A DNA stretch of 64,000 nt from Actinomadura sp. KC06 (GTDB lineage Bacteria > Actinomycetota > Actinomycetes > Streptosporangiales > Streptosporangiaceae), in contig NZ_SMKT01000006.1 in NCBI RefSeq assembly GCF_004348735.1, positions 43,420 through 107,419 on the forward strand, in the 5' to 3' direction. Both the position numbers and the translations under genes were made by a program. The notes below the pieces were generated by a model, which worked only from the letters and a program-made list of their open reading frames with translations, was not told the DNA's origin and searched no databases. Below are positions 25,832 to 36,401 of the stretch, piece after piece. Position 1 is the stretch's first letter. The number at the start of each line of letters is the position of its first letter.

Positions 25832-26702
25832 GCGCGGCCGGGCGGGCCAGCCACGACAGGACGTCCGGCAGCACGTTGAACGCCGCGAAGTGCGCCGATC
25901 CGGGCTGGACGACGACGGTCGAGGACGGGATCCGGTCGGCCAGCCAGCGGGAGTGCCCGGCGGGGGAGAAGGTGTCGTTCGCGCCGTGCCACAGCATGGT
26001 CGGGACGACGATGTCGCCGAGCTCGAACCCCCACGGCGCGCAGAACGCCAGCAGGTCGTCGATCCAGCCGTCGGCGGACGTCCGGAACGCCTCCTGGAAC
26101 GTCTCCAGGAGCAGCCTGCGCATCCCGGACTCCAGGACGACGCGCCGGTCCGACTGGGTCAGCTCGGCGAAGAGGTTCGCGACGTGCCGCGCCGGGTCGG
26201 CCCGGATCCGGTCGGCGATGGAGCGCAGCCGGTCGGCGACGAGCGGCCCCTGCCCCCGCACGGCCATGTACTCCCTGGTGTTGGACGCCGCCATCCCCTC
26301 GAACCAGTCCAGGCCCTCCGCCTCGGCGGGCGCGAGGCCGACCAGGGCGGCGGCGCGGGTGGCGCGGCCGGGCAGCAGCGCCGCGCACGCGAGCGCGTGC
26401 GGGCCGCCGCCGGACCGGCCGAGGACGGCGAACCGCTCCAGGCCGAGGACGTCGGCGAGCAGCCGCACGTCGTCGGCGATGTCGGCGACAACGCGCCCGC
26501 GCCTCCGGTCGGAGCGGCCGTAGCCGGGACGGTCGAAGCTGATGAGCCGGATCCCGCGCTGGTACAGGACCATGGGGCGGGGGATGGGTCCGAGCCTGCT
26601 GCCGGGCGTGCCGTGCAGGAGGAAGACGGGAAAACCGGTCGGGACCCCCCATTCGTCCACGGCGAGTTCTCGTCCGTCCGCCGTGGAAACGACCCTCGTC
26701 AA
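25812..26702 (-). CDS. Alpha/beta-fold hydrolase
   Basis: 296 residues with a full triad: the nucleophile Ser in GRSGGGPH, Asp in LWHGANDTF, and His in PGSAHF. FLLHGTPGSR gives the oxyanion loop and FDRPGYGRSD is the typical family turn. The start is TTG 26702, supported by GGAGGAC four bases upstream. The cytoplasmic enzyme's substrate is unknown. It converges on fxsT and is divergent from the gal-like operon. Confidence 0.85.
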   Translation of the reverse strand: MTRVVSTADGRELAVDEWGVPTGFPVFLLHGTPGSRLGPIPRPMVLYQRGIRLISFDRPGYGRSDRRRGRVVADIADDVRLLADVLGLERFAVLGRSGGGPHALACAALLPGRATRAAALVGLAPAEAEGLDWFEGMAASNTREYMAVRGQGPLVADRLRSIADRIRADPARHVANLFAELTQSDRRVVLESGMRRLLLETFQEAFRTSADGWIDDLLAFCAPWGFELGDIVVPTMLWHGANDTFSPAGHSRWLADRIPSSTVVVQPGSAHFAAFNVLPDVLSWLARPAAPHPERN

Positions 26703-26821
26703 GACAGTCCTCCGTTCTCCGGATCCCCGGAGTGCACCGGCGCGTAACCGTCCCCTGTCCCCGCTTCTAACTGATCAGCTCCACACGCGTCAACCCGGTG
26801 GGTCACACCCACTGTGTGCAG

Positions 26822-26835
26822 AATTGTTGACAATT
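26822..26835. promoter_or_regulatory. 14-bp palindrome, GntR/FadR-like operator candidate
   Basis: AATTGT-TG-ACAATT is a perfect palindrome containing the TTGT-nn-ACAA core typical of FadR-type GntR regulators. It lies 29 bases before ATG 26864 of the gal-like operon, so a repressor bound here would block transcription. No FadR-type gene lies nearby. Confidence 0.5.
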
Positions 26836-26863
26836 TGGGCGACAAGGGTGAGGGTGTGGGGCC

Positions 26864-27604
26864 ATGAGCGACGACACCCCGTCCAGCCCCCTGCTCGTGA
26901 TCAGCGCGCACGCGGGCGACTTCGTGTGGCGCGCCGCGGGCGCGATCGCCCTGGCCGCCTCGCGCGGCGACCGCGCGAAGGTCGTGTGCCTCAGCTACGG
27001 CGAGCGCGGCGAGTCCGCGCGGGCCTGGCGCGAGGGCAAGGGCCTGGACGAGATCAAGGCGCTGCGGCGCGGCGAGGCCGAGGCTGCGGCGGCGGAGCTC
27101 GGCGCGGAGATCGAGTTCCTGGACGCCGGCGACTACCCGCTGCTGGAGACGCCGGAGCTGGTGGACCGGCTCGTCCGGGTGTACCGGGAGTTCGAGCCGG
27201 CGGTCGTCCTCACGCACACGCTGGCCGACCCGTACAACGGCGACCATCCGGCGGCCGCGCGGATGGCGCTGCAGGCGCGGGTGCTGGCGCAGGCGATCGG
27301 GTACGACGCGCCCGGCGACCCGCTCGGCGCGCCGCCGGTGTTCTTCTTCGAGCCGCACCAGCCGGAGCAGTGCGGCTTCAAACCGGACGTGCTGCTCGAC
27401 ATCACGCCGGTGTTCGAGCGCAAGCGCAAGGCGATGGAGCGCCTGCCCGCGCAGGTCCACATGTGGGAGTACTACACCGAGCTGGCGAAGCGGCGGGGCG
27501 TGCAGCTCAAGCGGAACGCGGGCCCGAACCTCGGGCTCCCGCACGACACGATGGCCGAGGCGTACGTCCGGCTGTACCCGCAGACGACGGCGGTGCTGGC
27601 GTGA
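26864..27604 (+). CDS. PIG-L family protein, 4-oxalomesaconate hydratase-like
   Basis: 246 residues of the PIG-L/LmbE fold. The usual AHPDDE is replaced by SAHAGDFVWRAAGAIAL, a form I associate with GalB-type 4-oxalomesaconate hydratases. VCLSYGERGESA and PYNGDHPAAARM supply further family motifs. GalB hydrates 4-oxalomesaconate to 4-carboxy-4-hydroxy-2-oxoadipate. The next gene encodes the matching aldolase, whose GTG start overlaps this stop as GTGA. It is first of four coupled genes. Confidence 0.78.
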   Translation: MSDDTPSSPLLVISAHAGDFVWRAAGAIALAASRGDRAKVVCLSYGERGESARAWREGKGLDEIKALRRGEAEAAAAELGAEIEFLDAGDYPLLETPELVDRLVRVYREFEPAVVLTHTLADPYNGDHPAAARMALQARVLAQAIGYDAPGDPLGAPPVFFFEPHQPEQCGFKPDVLLDITPVFERKRKAMERLPAQVHMWEYYTELAKRRGVQLKRNAGPNLGLPHDTMAEAYVRLYPQTTAVLA

Positions 27605-28290
27605 GAACGATCGTCGTCACGAACCCGCCCCGCGCCGACGCCGCCCTGACCGACGCGCTCGCCGGGCACGGGGTCGCGACCGTCCACGAGGCCATGGGGC
27701 GGACGGGTTATCTCGGGCCGTCGATCCGTCCGGTGCACCTGGGCTCCCGGATCGGCGGCTCGGCGGTGACGGTGCTGTCCTGGCCGGGCGACAACCTGAT
27801 GATCCATGTCGCGGTCGAGCAGTGCCGTCCCGGTGACGTGCTGGTCGTGGCGACGACGTCCCCGTCCACGGACGGGATGTTCGGCGAGCTGTTCGCCACC
27901 GCGCTCCAGCACCGGGGCGTGCGCGGGCTCGTCATCGACGCCGGAGTACGGGACGTGGCCGAACTGCACGCGATGGGCTTCCCGGTGTGGTCGGCTGCCG
28001 TCAGCGCGCAGGGGACGGTGAAGGCGACGCCCGGCTCGGTGAACGTCCCGGTGACGATCGGCGGGCAGGTGATCAGGCCGGGCGACACGATCCTCGCCGA
28101 CGACGACGGGGTGCTGTGCGTGCCGCGCGAGGACGCGGCGAGCGCGGTCGCCGCCGCCCAGGCCCGTGCCGAGAAGGAGGAGGCCACGCGGGAGGCGTTC
28201 CGGCGCGGCGAGCTGGGCCTCGACCGCTACGGGCTCCGCGCCCGGCTCCCCGAGCTGGGCATCGAGTACGTCGAATACGAGGGTTCATGA
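27601..28290 (+). CDS. 4-carboxy-4-hydroxy-2-oxoadipate (CHA/HMG) aldolase, RraA-like
   Basis: 229 residues from GTG 27601. RraA-fold aldolase motifs are clear: GVATVHEAMGRTG, PGDNLMIHVAVEQCRPGDVLVV, GELFATALQHRGVRGLVIDAGVRD (carrying the Arg-Asp pair) and DDDGVLCVP. The enzyme splits 4-carboxy-4-hydroxy-2-oxoadipate into pyruvate and oxaloacetate, the last step of gallate or protocatechuate 4,5-cleavage. It overlaps the genes on both sides by four bases. Confidence 0.83.
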   Translation: MRTIVVTNPPRADAALTDALAGHGVATVHEAMGRTGYLGPSIRPVHLGSRIGGSAVTVLSWPGDNLMIHVAVEQCRPGDVLVVATTSPSTDGMFGELFATALQHRGVRGLVIDAGVRDVAELHAMGFPVWSAAVSAQGTVKATPGSVNVPVTIGGQVIRPGDTILADDDGVLCVPREDAASAVAAAQARAEKEEATREAFRRGELGLDRYGLRARLPELGIEYVEYEGS

Positions 28291-29342
28291 ACGGCGACGG
28301 CGTGCGCTGCATGATCATGCGTGGCGGGACGTCCAAGGGCGCCTACTTCCTGGCGGACGACCTGCCGCCGTCCGTCCCCGAACGCGACGACCTGCTGCTG
28401 CGCGTCATGGGCACGCCCGACCCCCGCCAGATCGACGGGATCGGCGGCGCGCACCCGCTCACCAGCAAGGTCGCCGTCGTGTCCCGCCCGGACGCCCCGG
28501 ACGCCGACGTCGACTACCTGTTCCTCCAGCTCGGCGTGGAGGACCCGACCGTCACCGACCTGCAGAACTGCGGCAACATCCTCGCGGGCATCGGCCCGTT
28601 CGCCGTCGAACGCGGGCTGGTCGAGGCGGACGGCGAGCGCACGAGCGTCCGCATCCGCATGGTCAACTCGGACGGCGTCGCCACCGCGACCTTCCCGACG
28701 CCCGGCGGCACCGTCGACTACGACGGCGGCACCGCGATCTCCGGCGTCCCCGGCACCGCCGCCCCGATCCTCCTGGACTTCGCCGGGACGGAAGGATCGT
28801 CCTGCGGGGCGCTGCTGCCCACCGGCCGCCCCCGCGACGTGATCGACGGCATCGAGGTGACCTGCGTCGACAACGGCATGCCGGTGGTCGTGGCCGCCGC
28901 GTCGTCCTTCGGCGTCACCGGCTACGAGACCCCGGACGACCTGGCCCGCCTGCGCGACCGCGTCCAGTCGCTGCGGCGCCGGGCCGGTGAGCTGATGGGC
29001 CTCGGCGACGTCTCGGACGCCTCGGTGCCGAAGACGACCCTCGTCGCGCCGCCCCGCGACGGCGGCATGATCTGCACGCGCACGTTCATCCCGCTGCGCG
29101 TCCACGCCTCGATCGGCGTGCTCGGCGCCGTCACCGTCGCGACCGCGCTGCTCGTCGACGGCGCGGTCGGCCGCGACCTCGCCGAACTCCCGCCGCCGGG
29201 CGAGCCGATGAGCATCGAGCACCCCACGGGCCGCCTGGACGTGGCGGTCGAGCTCGACGGCACGTCCGTCCGGCGGGCGGGCGTCGTCCGCACGGCCCGG
29301 AAACTCTTCGACGGCATTGTCTTCCCGCGGAGCCGCACATGA
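28287..29342 (+). CDS. 4-oxalomesaconate tautomerase-like protein, PrpF family
   Basis: 351 residues. MRGGTSKGAYFLADDLP at the N-terminus, GGAHPLTSKVAVV, LQNCGNILAGIGPFA and a C-terminal ARKLFDGIVFPR are typical of the PrpF/GalD family, which has a double diaminopimelate-epimerase-like fold. GalD converts keto and enol forms of 4-oxalomesaconate; PrpF acts on aconitate. The hydratase and aldolase next door favour the GalD role. ATGA overlaps couple it to both neighbours. Confidence 0.8.
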   Translation: MNGDGVRCMIMRGGTSKGAYFLADDLPPSVPERDDLLLRVMGTPDPRQIDGIGGAHPLTSKVAVVSRPDAPDADVDYLFLQLGVEDPTVTDLQNCGNILAGIGPFAVERGLVEADGERTSVRIRMVNSDGVATATFPTPGGTVDYDGGTAISGVPGTAAPILLDFAGTEGSSCGALLPTGRPRDVIDGIEVTCVDNGMPVVVAAASSFGVTGYETPDDLARLRDRVQSLRRRAGELMGLGDVSDASVPKTTLVAPPRDGGMICTRTFIPLRVHASIGVLGAVTVATALLVDGAVGRDLAELPPPGEPMSIEHPTGRLDVAVELDGTSVRRAGVVRTARKLFDGIVFPRSRT

Positions 29343-30289
29343 CCATCAAGCATGAGATCGCGCACGTCGCGCACGTCGAGCTGCTGACGCCCGAGCCGGA
29401 GAAGAGCCTGTGGTTCTTCACCCGCGTCATGGGCCTCACCGAGAACGGGTCCGAAGGCGACTCGGTGTACCTGCGGACCTGGGACGACTACGAGCACCAC
29501 ACGCTGAAGCTCACCGCGCACAGCACGTCCGGCATCGGGCGGACGGGGCTGCGCGCGTCCTCCCAGGAGGCGCTCGACCGGCGCGTCAGGGCCATCGAGG
29601 ACGCGGGCCTCGGCGTCGGCTGGCGCGACGGCGACCCGGGCCTCGGCCCCACCTACGTGTTCCGCGACCCGGACGGCCACGAGCTGGAGATCTACTGGGA
29701 GTCGGAGTGGTACCGGGCGCCGCCCGAGCTGGCTCCGTCGCTGAAGAACCAGGCGCAGGCGTACCCGGCGCTCGGCGTGTGCGTCCGCCGCCTCGACCAC
29801 GTCAACTTCCTCGCCGCCGACGTCGAGCCGTCGACCGACTTCCTGCGCGACGTCCTCGGCGGCCACCCCACCGAGCAGATCCGCCTGGACGACGGCGCCA
29901 TCGCCGGACGCTGGGTCACCTTCACCAACAAGTCGTACGACCTCGTCTACACCCGCGACTGGACGCGCAGCCACGGCCGCCTGCACCACATCGCGTTCGC
30001 CACCGACACCCGCGAGGACATCCTCCGCGCCGCCGACATCTTCCTCGACAACGGCGTCTTCATCGAGACCGGCCCGCACAAGCACGCCATCCAGCAGACG
30101 TTCTTCCTCTACGTCTACGAGCCGGGCGGGAACCGCGTCGAGCTGTGCAACCCGTGCGCGCGCCTCATCCTGGCCCCCGACTGGAAGACCATCACCTGGA
30201 CCGAGGCCGAGCGCGCCAAGGGCCAGGCGTGGGGCCTGAAGACGATCGAGTCCTTCCACACGCACGGAACCCCGCCCGTCGATTCCTGA
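29339..30289 (+). CDS. Type I extradiol ring-cleavage dioxygenase (catechol 2,3-dioxygenase-like)
   Basis: 316 residues with two VOC domains. The C-terminal domain keeps all three iron ligands: His154 in RRLDHVNF, His217 in RLHHIAF, and Glu268 in GGNRVELC. FLYVYEPGGNR is the usual family segment. It should open a catechol-type ring. Being last in an operon of 4-oxalomesaconate genes, it probably makes their substrate, although the classic gallate and protocatechuate 4,5-dioxygenases belong to the unrelated LigB fold. The exact aromatic is unknown. Confidence 0.82.
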   Translation: MTIKHEIAHVAHVELLTPEPEKSLWFFTRVMGLTENGSEGDSVYLRTWDDYEHHTLKLTAHSTSGIGRTGLRASSQEALDRRVRAIEDAGLGVGWRDGDPGLGPTYVFRDPDGHELEIYWESEWYRAPPELAPSLKNQAQAYPALGVCVRRLDHVNFLAADVEPSTDFLRDVLGGHPTEQIRLDDGAIAGRWVTFTNKSYDLVYTRDWTRSHGRLHHIAFATDTREDILRAADIFLDNGVFIETGPHKHAIQQTFFLYVYEPGGNRVELCNPCARLILAPDWKTITWTEAERAKGQAWGLKTIESFHTHGTPPVDS

Positions 30290-30313
30290 GCGGGGCTCGC
30301 AGGACCTCCTCCA

Positions 30314-30350
30314 CCGCGGAAAACCCTTGGCGCTCGCCGGTTCTCCGCGG
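30314..30350 (+). terminator. Terminator candidate after the gal-like operon
   Basis: CCGCGGA (30314-30320) pairs with TCCGCGG (30344-30350), with AACC/GGTT pairing extending the stem after one mismatch. It lies 25 bases past the dioxygenase stop. Confidence 0.5.
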
Positions 30351-30424
30351 CTACGGTGCGCTTGCCGCAAAGGGACGATCTTGTCCGGCGGCGGTCGTCG
30401 TCAGAGAGAAAAGGAGGACTCCCG

Positions 30425-32449
<2,025 letters not shown>

Positions 32450-32456
32450 GCCCAGG

Positions 32457-32487
32457 CCGGGGGCCGTACCCCACGTGCGGTCCCCGG
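32457..32487 (+). terminator. Terminator candidate after the EF-G paralogue
   Basis: CCGGGGGCCG (32457-32466) pairs with CGGTCCCCGG (32478-32487), 10 bp with one G-U pair and an 11-base loop. It starts 8 bases after the stop. Confidence 0.6.
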
Positions 32488-32631
32488 TCGGCGCGCGGAT
32501 CCGCCGCCCTGGGCACAAATCCGCGCGCCGTTATTTGTGCGGCGCACGGCCGGACGCGGCGGCGCCCCCGGCGCTAGTCTCGGCCGGGTCGGGGCGTCCG
32601 GTCCCGCCGATCCGCGAGGGGGAGACAGCAG

Positions 32632-33972
32632 GTGTTCGAGTCCGTGCTCGTGGCGAACCGCGGGGAGATCGCCGGCCGGATCGTCCACACCGCCCGCGCC
32701 ATGGGCGTGAAGGCCATCGCCGTGCACTCGGACGCCGACGCCGACCTCCCGTTCGTCGCGGAGGCGGACGAGGCCGTCCTCATCGGCCCCGCCGACCCCG
32801 TGCGCAGCTACCTCAACGTCCCGGCGATCCTGGAGGCCGCGCACCGGACGAACGCGCAGGCCGTCCACCCAGGGCACGGGTTCCTCGCCGAGGACGCCGA
32901 GTTCGCCCGCGCCGTCGCCGGGCGCGGCCTCGTCTGGATCGGCCCGCCGCCGCTCGCCGCCGCCCGGATGAGCGACAAGATCAACGCCCGGAACCTGATG
33001 AAGGAGGCGGGCGTACCCGTCGCGCCCGGCGTGTGGGAGCCCGTCCCGGACGCCGACACCGCCGTCGAGGAGGCGGAGCGCATCGGCTACCCGGTGATGG
33101 TGAAGCCCGCCGCCGGCGGTGGCGGCATCGGCCTGGCCGCCGCCCGCGACGAGGCGGGCCTGCGCGCGGCGTACGCGACGGCCCGCGCCCACGCCGAACG
33201 CCTCTTCGGGCACGCCGACGTCCTCCTCGAACGGTACGTGGAGGGCGCCCGGCACGTCGACGTGCAGGTTCTCGGCCTCGCAGACGGGACCGTCCTCGCC
33301 CTCGGCGAGCGGGACTGCTCCGTCCAGCGCCGGCACCAGAAGGTCGCGGGCGAGACCCCGTCGCCCGGCGTCACCCCGGAGCTGCGCGAACGGATGCTCG
33401 CCGCCGCCGTCCGCGCGGGCGAGGCGGTCGGCTACCGCGGCGCCGGCGCCGTCGAATACCTGGTCGACCCCGCCGCGCAGGAGTTCTACTTCCTGGAGAT
33501 GAGCACCCGCCTCCCGGCCGAGCACCCGATCACCGAACTGGTCACCGGAATCGACCTGGTCGCGCAGCAGTTCCGCATCGCCGCCGGGGAGCCCGTCTCG
33601 TTCACGGACGCGACCCCGCACGGCCACGCCGTCGAGTTCCGCGTCCTCGCCGAGGACCCGCGGGACTTCCGCCCCGCGACCGGCGAGATCACGGTGTGGG
33701 AGGAGCCGGTCGGCGACGGCATCCGCATCGACGCCGGATACGCCGAGGGCACCGCCGTCACCCCCCACTACGATCCGCTGCTCGCCACGCTGAGCGTCCA
33801 CGGCGACGACCGCGACCACGCGCTGCGCCGCGCCAGGGCCGCCGTCGACGCGTTCCACATCGAGGGGCCGCGCACCAACCTCGCCTTCCTGCGCGAGCTG
33901 CTCGACCGTCCCGAGTTCGCGGACGGAACCTACGACACCGGGCTCGTCGGCCGCATGCGGGCCCCTCGCTGA
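32632..33972 (+). CDS. Biotin carboxylase-like ATP-grasp protein with altered bicarbonate site
   Basis: 446 residues from GTG 32632, behind GGGGGAG. It has the full biotin-carboxylase fold: [27 protein letters not shown], the ATP-grasp loop PAAGGGGIG and [10 protein letters not shown]. The usual MNTRIQVEH segment instead reads MSTRLPAEH, so the residues matching E. coli Asn290, Gln294 and Val295 are Ser291, Pro295 and Ala296. Gln294 and Val295 help bind bicarbonate and Asn290 helps bind Mg. No carboxyltransferase or biotin carrier gene is adjacent. It may carboxylate poorly or act on something else. The bsaP-like gene follows after 11 bases. Confidence 0.82.
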   Translation: MFESVLVANRGEIAGRIVHTARAMGVKAIAVHSDADADLPFVAEADEAVLIGPADPVRSYLNVPAILEAAHRTNAQAVHPGHGFLAEDAEFARAVAGRGLVWIGPPPLAAARMSDKINARNLMKEAGVPVAPGVWEPVPDADTAVEEAERIGYPVMVKPAAGGGGIGLAAARDEAGLRAAYATARAHAERLFGHADVLLERYVEGARHVDVQVLGLADGTVLALGERDCSVQRRHQKVAGETPSPGVTPELRERMLAAAVRAGEAVGYRGAGAVEYLVDPAAQEFYFLEMSTRLPAEHPITELVTGIDLVAQQFRIAAGEPVSFTDATPHGHAVEFRVLAEDPRDFRPATGEITVWEEPVGDGIRIDAGYAEGTAVTPHYDPLLATLSVHGDDRDHALRRARAAVDAFHIEGPRTNLAFLRELLDRPEFADGTYDTGLVGRMRAPR

Positions 33973-33983
33973 AAGGACCGGCC

Positions 33984-34214
33984 GTGGAGACCTACTGCGA
34001 CCGCTGCGGCGAACCCGCCGCCGACGGCGACCACGCCGCCTGCCGCGCCGCCCGCGAGATGGAACCGCCCCGCTACTGCCCGCGCTGCCGCCGCCGCATG
34101 ATCGTCCAGGTCACGCCCCTGGGCTGGACGGCCCGCTGTTCCCAGCACGGCGCCCTGTCCCAGCACGGCGCCCTGTCCCAGCACGGCGCCCTGGACGGCG
34201 GTCCCGCGTCCTAG
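33984..34214 (+). CDS. bsaP: Biotin synthase auxiliary protein BsaP-like small Cys protein
   Basis: 76 residues from GTG 33984. It has [36 protein letters not shown] and [10 protein letters not shown], the conserved pattern I associate with BsaP, a small iron-sulfur protein that mycobacterial-type biotin synthases need. bsaP usually lies beside bioB; here bioB is 2.2 kb away and this gene follows the biotin carboxylase-like gene. The C-terminus carries three identical SQHGAL repeats. Its last four bases overlap the end of the convergent GNAT gene. Confidence 0.72.
   Translation: METYCDRCGEPAADGDHAACRAAREMEPPRYCPRCRRRMIVQVTPLGWTARCSQHGALSQHGALSQHGALDGGPAS
34140..34193. repeat. Three perfect 18-bp tandem repeats in bsaP
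   Basis: TCCCAGCACGGCGCCCTG occurs three times without mismatch, starting at 34140, 34158 and 34176. Each encodes SQHGAL and adds a His to the tail. The perfect identity implies recent slippage. Confidence 0.95.
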
Positions 34215-34705
34215 AGGGCGAGCGCGTAGGTCAGCAGGTCCACGCCGGGCGCGGGCGCCCAGTCGCGGTCCGGCGTGCGGACGAACCCCATCCGCTCGTA
34301 CAGGCGATGCGCGGCGTCCATGTTCCGCTGCGTCGACAGCCGCAGCCCGCTGAGCTCCGCGGCGCGAGCCCGCGTCACGCACTCCAGCACCATTGCGCGC
34401 CCGGCCCCTCTGCCGCGCGCCTTCTCCCGGACGGCGAGCATCCGGAACTCCGCCTCGCCCGGCCCGGCCAGCTCCGCGTAGGGGCTGCCCGGCGGGCAGT
34501 ACGCCACGGCCCCGCCGACCTCGCCGCCGATCTCGGCGACGAGCAGCTCGGACTTCTCGGCGCGTCCGGTGGCGTCCCGGAGCGTGCTCACATACGGGGA
34601 CGCGGCCGACACCAGCCCGCCTGCGACGTACACCTCTACGGTCAGTTCGCCGATCAGCTCATACTCGTCCGCCCGCGCTTCGCGAACGATCACCGCCTCA
34701 GACAC
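34211..34705 (-). CDS. GNAT family N-acetyltransferase
   Basis: 164 residues. Acetyl-CoA binding is shown by [20 protein letters not shown] (the RGxGxG-type loop), and the C-terminal [15 protein letters not shown] is the standard GNAT helix-strand. It is a cytoplasmic enzyme with an unknown acceptor. It converges on bsaP with a four-base overlap. Confidence 0.85.
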   Translation of the reverse strand: MSEAVIVREARADEYELIGELTVEVYVAGGLVSAASPYVSTLRDATGRAEKSELLVAEIGGEVGGAVAYCPPGSPYAELAGPGEAEFRMLAVREKARGRGAGRAMVLECVTRARAAELSGLRLSTQRNMDAAHRLYERMGFVRTPDRDWAPAPGVDLLTYALAL

Positions 34706-34762
34706 CGAACCAGGTTATCCGCCACCATCAGCGACAAATCCGGCAGCCCGCGGCCGGAGCGG

Positions 34763-35557
34763 TCAGGTGATGTCCTTGCAGGTGGTCTCGGTGGGGAGGA
34801 GGGGGCGCAGCCGGACGGAGTACGTCTTGCCCTCGCTGCGCCAGGTGACGTCCGGCTTGGTGGCGGGGACCTTCTCGGACGGCGCCAGCGTGCAGATGGC
34901 GCCCGCCGCCTGCTCGCCCTCGCCGAGCGGCCCGAGCGGCCACTTCTTGACGGTGCCGCCGCTCGTCTCGCCCGCCAGGACGGCCGTCTTCGACGGTTCG
35001 TACGGCCTGGGCGGGGCGGCCTGGTCGGACGGCGCCCAGCCGTTCGGGTCGAGGCGCTTGAGGAACGCCGCCTCCGGCCCGCCCTGGGACTCGGGCTGGA
35101 CGATCCGGGTCGTCGCGTCGCCCATGGTGAACACGATGGTGATCGCGTCCATGATCTGCTGGTCGGAGCCGACCATGTGGGTGCGGCCGAGGCCCGCCTT
35201 GCGCGCCTCGTCCTGGAGCCGCTGGAGCGCCTCCGGTTTGAGGCGGTACTCCGTCAGCGGGGCCTGCGGCCCGTCGGCCGCGACGATCGCCCGCCCGGTC
35301 GAGTAGAGGGAGAAGTCGGGGACGCTGCCCGGGCCGCCGAAGCCCGCGATGCCGCCCGTCTTGCGCCAGCGCAGGACGAGCTTCTCACCGGCGGGGGAGT
35401 CGCCGGCGGGGGACGTGGCGGGGGACGCCGATGTGGAGGGCGCGGGGGACGACGGCGACGGCCCGGCCGTCTCCGATCCGCCGCAGGAGGTCAGCGCCGC
35501 GCATGCCGCGACGGCGGACACCGACACCCAGCGGGAACGTGTGTAGGGACCGGCCAT
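34763..35557 (-). CDS. Secreted lipoprotein of unknown function
   Basis: 264 residues from ATG 35557. A lipoprotein signal peptide is visible (SRWVSVSAVAACAALTSCGG, with Cys at the lipobox). A Ser/Pro/Ala linker follows, then a globular part with LVLRWRKTGG near its start and TYSVRLRPLLPTETTCKDIT at its end. I do not recognise the family. It should be anchored to the outer face of the membrane. It is divergent from bioD. Confidence 0.75.
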   Translation of the reverse strand: MAGPYTRSRWVSVSAVAACAALTSCGGSETAGPSPSSPAPSTSASPATSPAGDSPAGEKLVLRWRKTGGIAGFGGPGSVPDFSLYSTGRAIVAADGPQAPLTEYRLKPEALQRLQDEARKAGLGRTHMVGSDQQIMDAITIVFTMGDATTRIVQPESQGGPEAAFLKRLDPNGWAPSDQAAPPRPYEPSKTAVLAGETSGGTVKKWPLGPLGEGEQAAGAICTLAPSEKVPATKPDVTWRSEGKTYSVRLRPLLPTETTCKDIT

Positions 35558-35658
35558 GACGCTTGGACGCCCCGCCGCCCGGTCCGGTTCCGCCCGCCGA
35601 CAAATTCCGGCGCCGAAGACTGTGGGGTTCGGCGGGCGTCCCCGCCCCTGGCCCGCGC

Positions 35659-35664
35659 TAGGGT
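35659..35664 (+). promoter_or_regulatory. -10 box (TAGGGT) for a leaderless bioD
   Basis: TAGGGT ends 8 bases before GTG 35673, and no ribosome site precedes the start. The same TAGGGT-N8-GTG arrangement recurs at 44088. Confidence 0.5.
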
Positions 35665-35672
35665 GCCGCTTT

Positions 35673-36398
35673 GTGAGTGTTGTCGTGGTCACCGGGACGT
35701 GCACGGGAGTGGGGAAGACCGTCGTCACCGCGGCGCTGGCCGCGGTCGCCGCCGTGCGCGGCGCGTCCGTCGCCGTCGTCAAGCCGGGCCAGACCGGCGT
35801 CCGCGACGGGGAGCCCGGCGACCTGGACGAGGTGCGGCGGCTCGCCGGCCTTGACGACGTGCACGAGTTCGCCCGGTTCCCCGACCCGCTGTCGCCCGCC
35901 GCCGCGGCCCGGCGCGCGGGCGTCCCGCCCCTCCGGCTGGCGGACGTGGCCAAGCGCGTCCGGGACCTGTCCGCCGACCGCCGGCTGGTGCTGATCGAGG
36001 GGGCGGGCGGCCTCCTCGTCCGCTACGACGACGAGGGCGCCACGATCGCCGACCTGGCCCGCTGGCTCGGCGCCGCCGCGGTCGTGGTGACCCGTCCGGA
36101 CCTCGGCACCCTCAACCACACCGCGCTGACGCTGGAGGCGATGGCGCACCGCGGCGTCCAGCTCGCCGGCGTCGTCATCGGCGCGTGGCCGGACGACCCG
36201 GACCTCGCGATGCGCAGCAACGTCCGCGACCTGGAAACGATCGCGGCTCGACCGCTGTCGGGTGTAATGCCCGCGGGGGCCGGTGCGCTGGACCCGGCGG
36301 AGTTCCTCCTGGCCGCGCACCGCGGCCTGGCCCCCTCGTTCGGCGGCTCGTTCGACGCCGCCGCGTTCCGCGACAGCCACGGCCTCGACAAGGAGTAA
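35673..36398 (+). CDS. bioD: Dethiobiotin synthetase BioD
   Basis: 241 residues from GTG 35673. The P-loop VTGTCTGVGKT (residues ~5-15), VVKPGQTGV, and LIEGAGGLLVRYDD are the family signatures. BioD uses ATP and CO2 to close the ureido ring of 7,8-diaminopelargonate and give dethiobiotin in the cytoplasm. bioB begins three bases after its stop, so the two are co-transcribed. bioA is not in the window. Confidence 0.93.
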   Translation: MSVVVVTGTCTGVGKTVVTAALAAVAAVRGASVAVVKPGQTGVRDGEPGDLDEVRRLAGLDDVHEFARFPDPLSPAAAARRAGVPPLRLADVAKRVRDLSADRRLVLIEGAGGLLVRYDDEGATIADLARWLGAAAVVVTRPDLGTLNHTALTLEAMAHRGVQLAGVVIGAWPDDPDLAMRSNVRDLETIAARPLSGVMPAGAGALDPAEFLLAAHRGLAPSFGGSFDAAAFRDSHGLDKE

Positions 36399-36401
36399 CA
36401 C

